DNA from: Methylomonas fluvii
GTDB lineage: Bacteria > Pseudomonadota > Gammaproteobacteria > Methylococcales > Methylomonadaceae
NCBI RefSeq assembly: GCF_014850975.1
Contig: NZ_JACXST010000003.1
Span: 744,001-808,000, forward strand
DNA length: 64,000 nucleotides
Direction: 5' to 3'
How positions within the stretch are numbered: position 1 is the stretch's first letter; every line of letters starts with the position of its first letter. Positions 61,834 to 64,000 of the stretch are shown piece by piece. The translations under genes were made by a program, and so were the position numbers. The notes under the pieces were generated by a model. It saw only the letters and a list, made by a program, of their open reading frames with translations. It was not told the DNA's origin and ran no database searches.

Positions 61834-61864
61834 TCGGTAACGCCAGTTATCCTGGCGTTACCGA
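61834..61864 (-). terminator. Terminator hairpin of the PepSY gene
   Basis: TCGGTAACGCCAG and CTGGCGTTACCGA form a perfect 13-base stem with a five-base loop, located 13 bases after the leftward PepSY stop codon. It faces the encapsulin terminator, so the two operons converge here. Confidence 0.65.
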
Positions 61865-61876
61865 ACATTTATTATC

Positions 61877-63517
61877 TTAACTACGGGTTTCCGTAGCAAG
61901 TTCCAGCACCGACTGCGGTCCGGTCGCCTTGCGTTTTTTCGGCTTAAAGGTTTTGACCAGCCTTTTCCAACCGACCACCAGCGAACTGGCGCCCAGAACC
62001 AAACCGAACCCCACCCAAGTCAACATCCAGGCATCCCAGATCGGCCGGTGATATAGCCAACCGAAATCCCAATGATGCAAGCCGGAATACAACCAGCGAA
62101 ATACCCGACGGCTTCGATCCAGCTTGGCTAGCAAGCTACCGTCTTGCGGGTCCAGGTAAAACCGGGTGCCAGCTTCATCCGCCAACTGTACCGATACCAC
62201 CGGCAAGGGCTTTTCCACCAAGCTTTGATTATGCCGTGGGTAATAATAGCTGTCGTAGTCGTCCAGCAATTCCTGGCTGGCGATGGGCGTATCTTCTGCC
62301 ACACGCTGAATCGCCTCGGTTACCGAGATTTTATTGAATTGCTGAACCGCCCCATCCACCGCTTGCGGCAATCGCTGACCATCGCGGCCATAGGCCAATA
62401 ACACCGCTTCGCTGCCCAAGCGGCGCCAAGCCAATTCAACAATGTCCTTACCCTCGGCCGTATTCAGCGGGCCGGGCTGCCAATTGCGCATCGCATCGGG
62501 TAACACCTTGCCCAAATAACGGTTCAGCTCTTGACGAGATGGATTAGCTTCGGAAAATAATTTGCCGGGATTAGTATCGATAAATCCGCTCAGCGCCCAA
62601 GAAAGCGCCACAGTACCGCCGATCAAACCACTCCAGAAATGCCATTTAAACCAAAACTCCCGGTACGGTTGCGTACGGCCTTGCGAGTATGTGGGCTTGC
62701 CGTTAAAACCCGGCCGCCAGCGCAACCAACCGATAATTAAACCGGTGATACACGCGATGGTCGCGCCCAAGCCGGACCACAGTTGCACGTCGTGGCGATA
62801 TTGACCCAGACCGATGGCTTCCAGAGGTTTGAACAAATGCAGCCAATTGCCGGCATAGTAAAACGCCCTATCGATGCGGGTCGAGGCATGCAGGACTTCT
62901 CCGGTACGCGCCGAAATCAACAACTCGTCACCGTCGTCGCTCGCCACCCTGTGAAACGGCCGCAAAGCATCCTGGTTGCGCAGAATAATCGGCGCTTCCA
63001 CCGTTTCCACCACTTGCAAATTCTGATTAATACCCTCACGCTTGAACCAATCATCGGCGATGCGTAACGCCTGCTCCACCGAAGTTTCGCGTAAGCTGCC
63101 GTCCAGTGCGGACAGCGCAAAGCGCGCGCCTTTGGTATCTTCAACCAGCCAAAATGGCTCATCGTTTTGCCTTACCAAACGGGCATCGGCTATACCGACA
63201 GCCGCTTCGGCGCCATTGCCCGCTTCGGTTTTAGCTTGCGCGCCGTGTTCACCCATGTTCGCCGGTTTGGATTGATGTTGCGCGACAAACAGCTTGCGCT
63301 GCTCGGCACTGCGCTCCCAGGCTTCGCCCAGGCTCAACCAGCCTGCTTCCGGCGCCAGGCTTTCCGCATGCGCCAATTGCTGACTGCGGCTTTGCGTGGT
63401 CGGCGTCGAATAGATAATCGCGATGCCGGTGAAAAACCAGAAAAACACGAACAAAGCCAACACCACACCCAGCCAGCGGTGGGTTTCATATAACAACCAA
63501 TTCAAAGACTTCTTCAT
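61877..63517 (-). CDS. PepSY-domain inner-membrane protein (PiuB-like)
   Basis: A 546-residue membrane protein. An N-terminal segment HRWLGVVLALFVFFWFFTG is typical of PepSY_TM proteins; several further spans occur (GLGATIACITGLIIGWL; LTWVGFGLVLGASSLVVGWK), with PepSY-like periplasmic parts between (RIDRAFYYAGNWLHLFKPLE). Conserved His residues in the helices could bind haem or metal. Relatives are linked to iron uptake or siderophore reduction. The upstream neighbour is a peroxiredoxin gene in the same direction, which would fit metal or redox stress, by context only. Confidence 0.75.
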   Translation of the reverse strand: MKKSLNWLLYETHRWLGVVLALFVFFWFFTGIAIIYSTPTTQSRSQQLAHAESLAPEAGWLSLGEAWERSAEQRKLFVAQHQSKPANMGEHGAQAKTEAGNGAEAAVGIADARLVRQNDEPFWLVEDTKGARFALSALDGSLRETSVEQALRIADDWFKREGINQNLQVVETVEAPIILRNQDALRPFHRVASDDGDELLISARTGEVLHASTRIDRAFYYAGNWLHLFKPLEAIGLGQYRHDVQLWSGLGATIACITGLIIGWLRWRPGFNGKPTYSQGRTQPYREFWFKWHFWSGLIGGTVALSWALSGFIDTNPGKLFSEANPSRQELNRYLGKVLPDAMRNWQPGPLNTAEGKDIVELAWRRLGSEAVLLAYGRDGQRLPQAVDGAVQQFNKISVTEAIQRVAEDTPIASQELLDDYDSYYYPRHNQSLVEKPLPVVSVQLADEAGTRFYLDPQDGSLLAKLDRSRRVFRWLYSGLHHWDFGWLYHRPIWDAWMLTWVGFGLVLGASSLVVGWKRLVKTFKPKKRKATGPQSVLELATETRS

Positions 63518-63604
63518 TGCCGCCCTCTTAAACGCCCTTTGTTGATGACACTATCCGTTGAAAATAACTTTGCACTTCGCCCCCTAGCACACTTCCCTAA
63601 ACCG

Positions 63605-64000
63605 CTATTGACCAGCCTGCGCGGATTTACCTAAACCTTGCACAATCTCCAAGGCCTTTTCGACATTTTCGGCGGGTTGCAAGTCGCCGACGCTGGCGAC
63701 GATCCTGCCGTCCGCCGCTACCACAAACGTGGTCCGAGCGATGGCACCGTGATTGACTTGTACGCCGCGACTGTCCAAGCGCCCGGTTTTCGACTCGTCC
63801 ACACTCAAGCCGTAAGAATTGGCGATCTTGCCGTCCGCATCCGAGGCCACCGGAAATTTGCTGGCGCAATAATCAGGGTCGGCCGAAAACTCCTTCAGCC
63901 GCTCGATACTGTCCAAGGACACACCCACAATCGTCGCACCGGCGGCGGTAAATTTGTCGTGATTGATCGCAAAAGTTCTTGCCTGAATATTGCAGCCGCG
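63605..64000 (-). CDS. Peroxiredoxin (AhpC/TSA, BCP-like), partial at the right edge
   Basis: The 131 visible residues begin RGCNIQARTFAINHDKFTAA, where Cys3 of the visible part matches the peroxidatic Cys region of Bcp-type peroxiredoxins (GC-x-x-x-A). The later VSLDSIERLKEFSADPDYC, FPVASDADGKIANSYG and the NHGAIARTTFVVAADGRIVA strand pattern are typical. A resolving Cys may be the one in DYCASKFP. The N-terminal part lies outside the window. It detoxifies peroxides using a thiol reductant. Confidence 0.88.
   Translation of the reverse strand, partial: RGCNIQARTFAINHDKFTAAGATIVGVSLDSIERLKEFSADPDYCASKFPVASDADGKIANSYGLSVDESKTGRLDSRGVQVNHGAIARTTFVVAADGRIVASVGDLQPAENVEKALEIVQGLGKSAQAGQ

Overview
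The window looks like chromosomal DNA of a Gram-negative gammaproteobacterium. It has RND efflux, outer-membrane porins and lipoproteins, a CysB-type regulator and sigma54/NtrC-type promoter architecture. The gene mix (family 2A encapsulin with cysteine desulfurase, AlgE-like export channel, very large PAS-rich sensor proteins, BcepMu-like prophage) would fit a Methylomonas-like methanotroph, but no methane-oxidation gene is present, so that placement is only an inference. No rRNA, tRNA, CRISPR array or complete insertion sequence was seen.

1-16.25 kb is the left and central part of a Mu-like transposable prophage with BcepMu-like layout. Leftward early genes (Ner-like protein, a helix-turn-helix protein, MuA-type transposase and one gene cut by the left edge) diverge from a rightward repressor gene. 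The early promoter carries a palindromic operator in its 17-bp spacer. A cargo block follows (small unknown genes, an exported HNH nuclease-like protein, a PBECR-like protein), then a leftward set of small phage genes and a rightward packaging/head set (DUF1804, terminase, portal, gpF-like with a C-terminal PBECR2-like domain, gpG-like). Protease/scaffold, major capsid, tail and endolysin genes are absent, so the right arm seems deleted.

16.25-31.2 kb holds an exported metallo-beta-lactamase-fold lipoprotein, a complete TetR-regulated MdtABC-type RND pump with its NodT-family outer-membrane factor, and a PH-like/rhomboid protease pair flanked by related palindromic repeats. 29.9-41.3 kb, leftward, is a guanidine-assimilation operon: ABC importer, two carboxyguanidine deiminase subunits (usually annotated urea carboxylase-associated), a guanidine/urea-type carboxylase, allophanate hydrolase and a porin. 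It is preceded by a guanidine-I (ykkC) riboswitch, a consensus-matching sigma54 promoter and two NtrC-like half-sites spaced like a classical enhancer.

41.4-52.3 kb, leftward, encodes a three-receiver PAS/GAF/GGDEF/EAL protein, a 1698-residue MASE1 hybrid histidine kinase and an alginate-export-type outer-membrane protein. 52.5-61.7 kb is a sulfur island: YezD-like protein, sulfate permease CysTWA, CysB-like regulator, cysteine synthase, serine acetyltransferase, a family 2A encapsulin shell and a cysteine desulfurase with a long N-terminal cargo-loading region. Together these could import and reduce sulfate, make cysteine, and release sulfur from cysteine inside a protein nanocompartment. 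The right end has a PepSY membrane protein and a partial peroxiredoxin.
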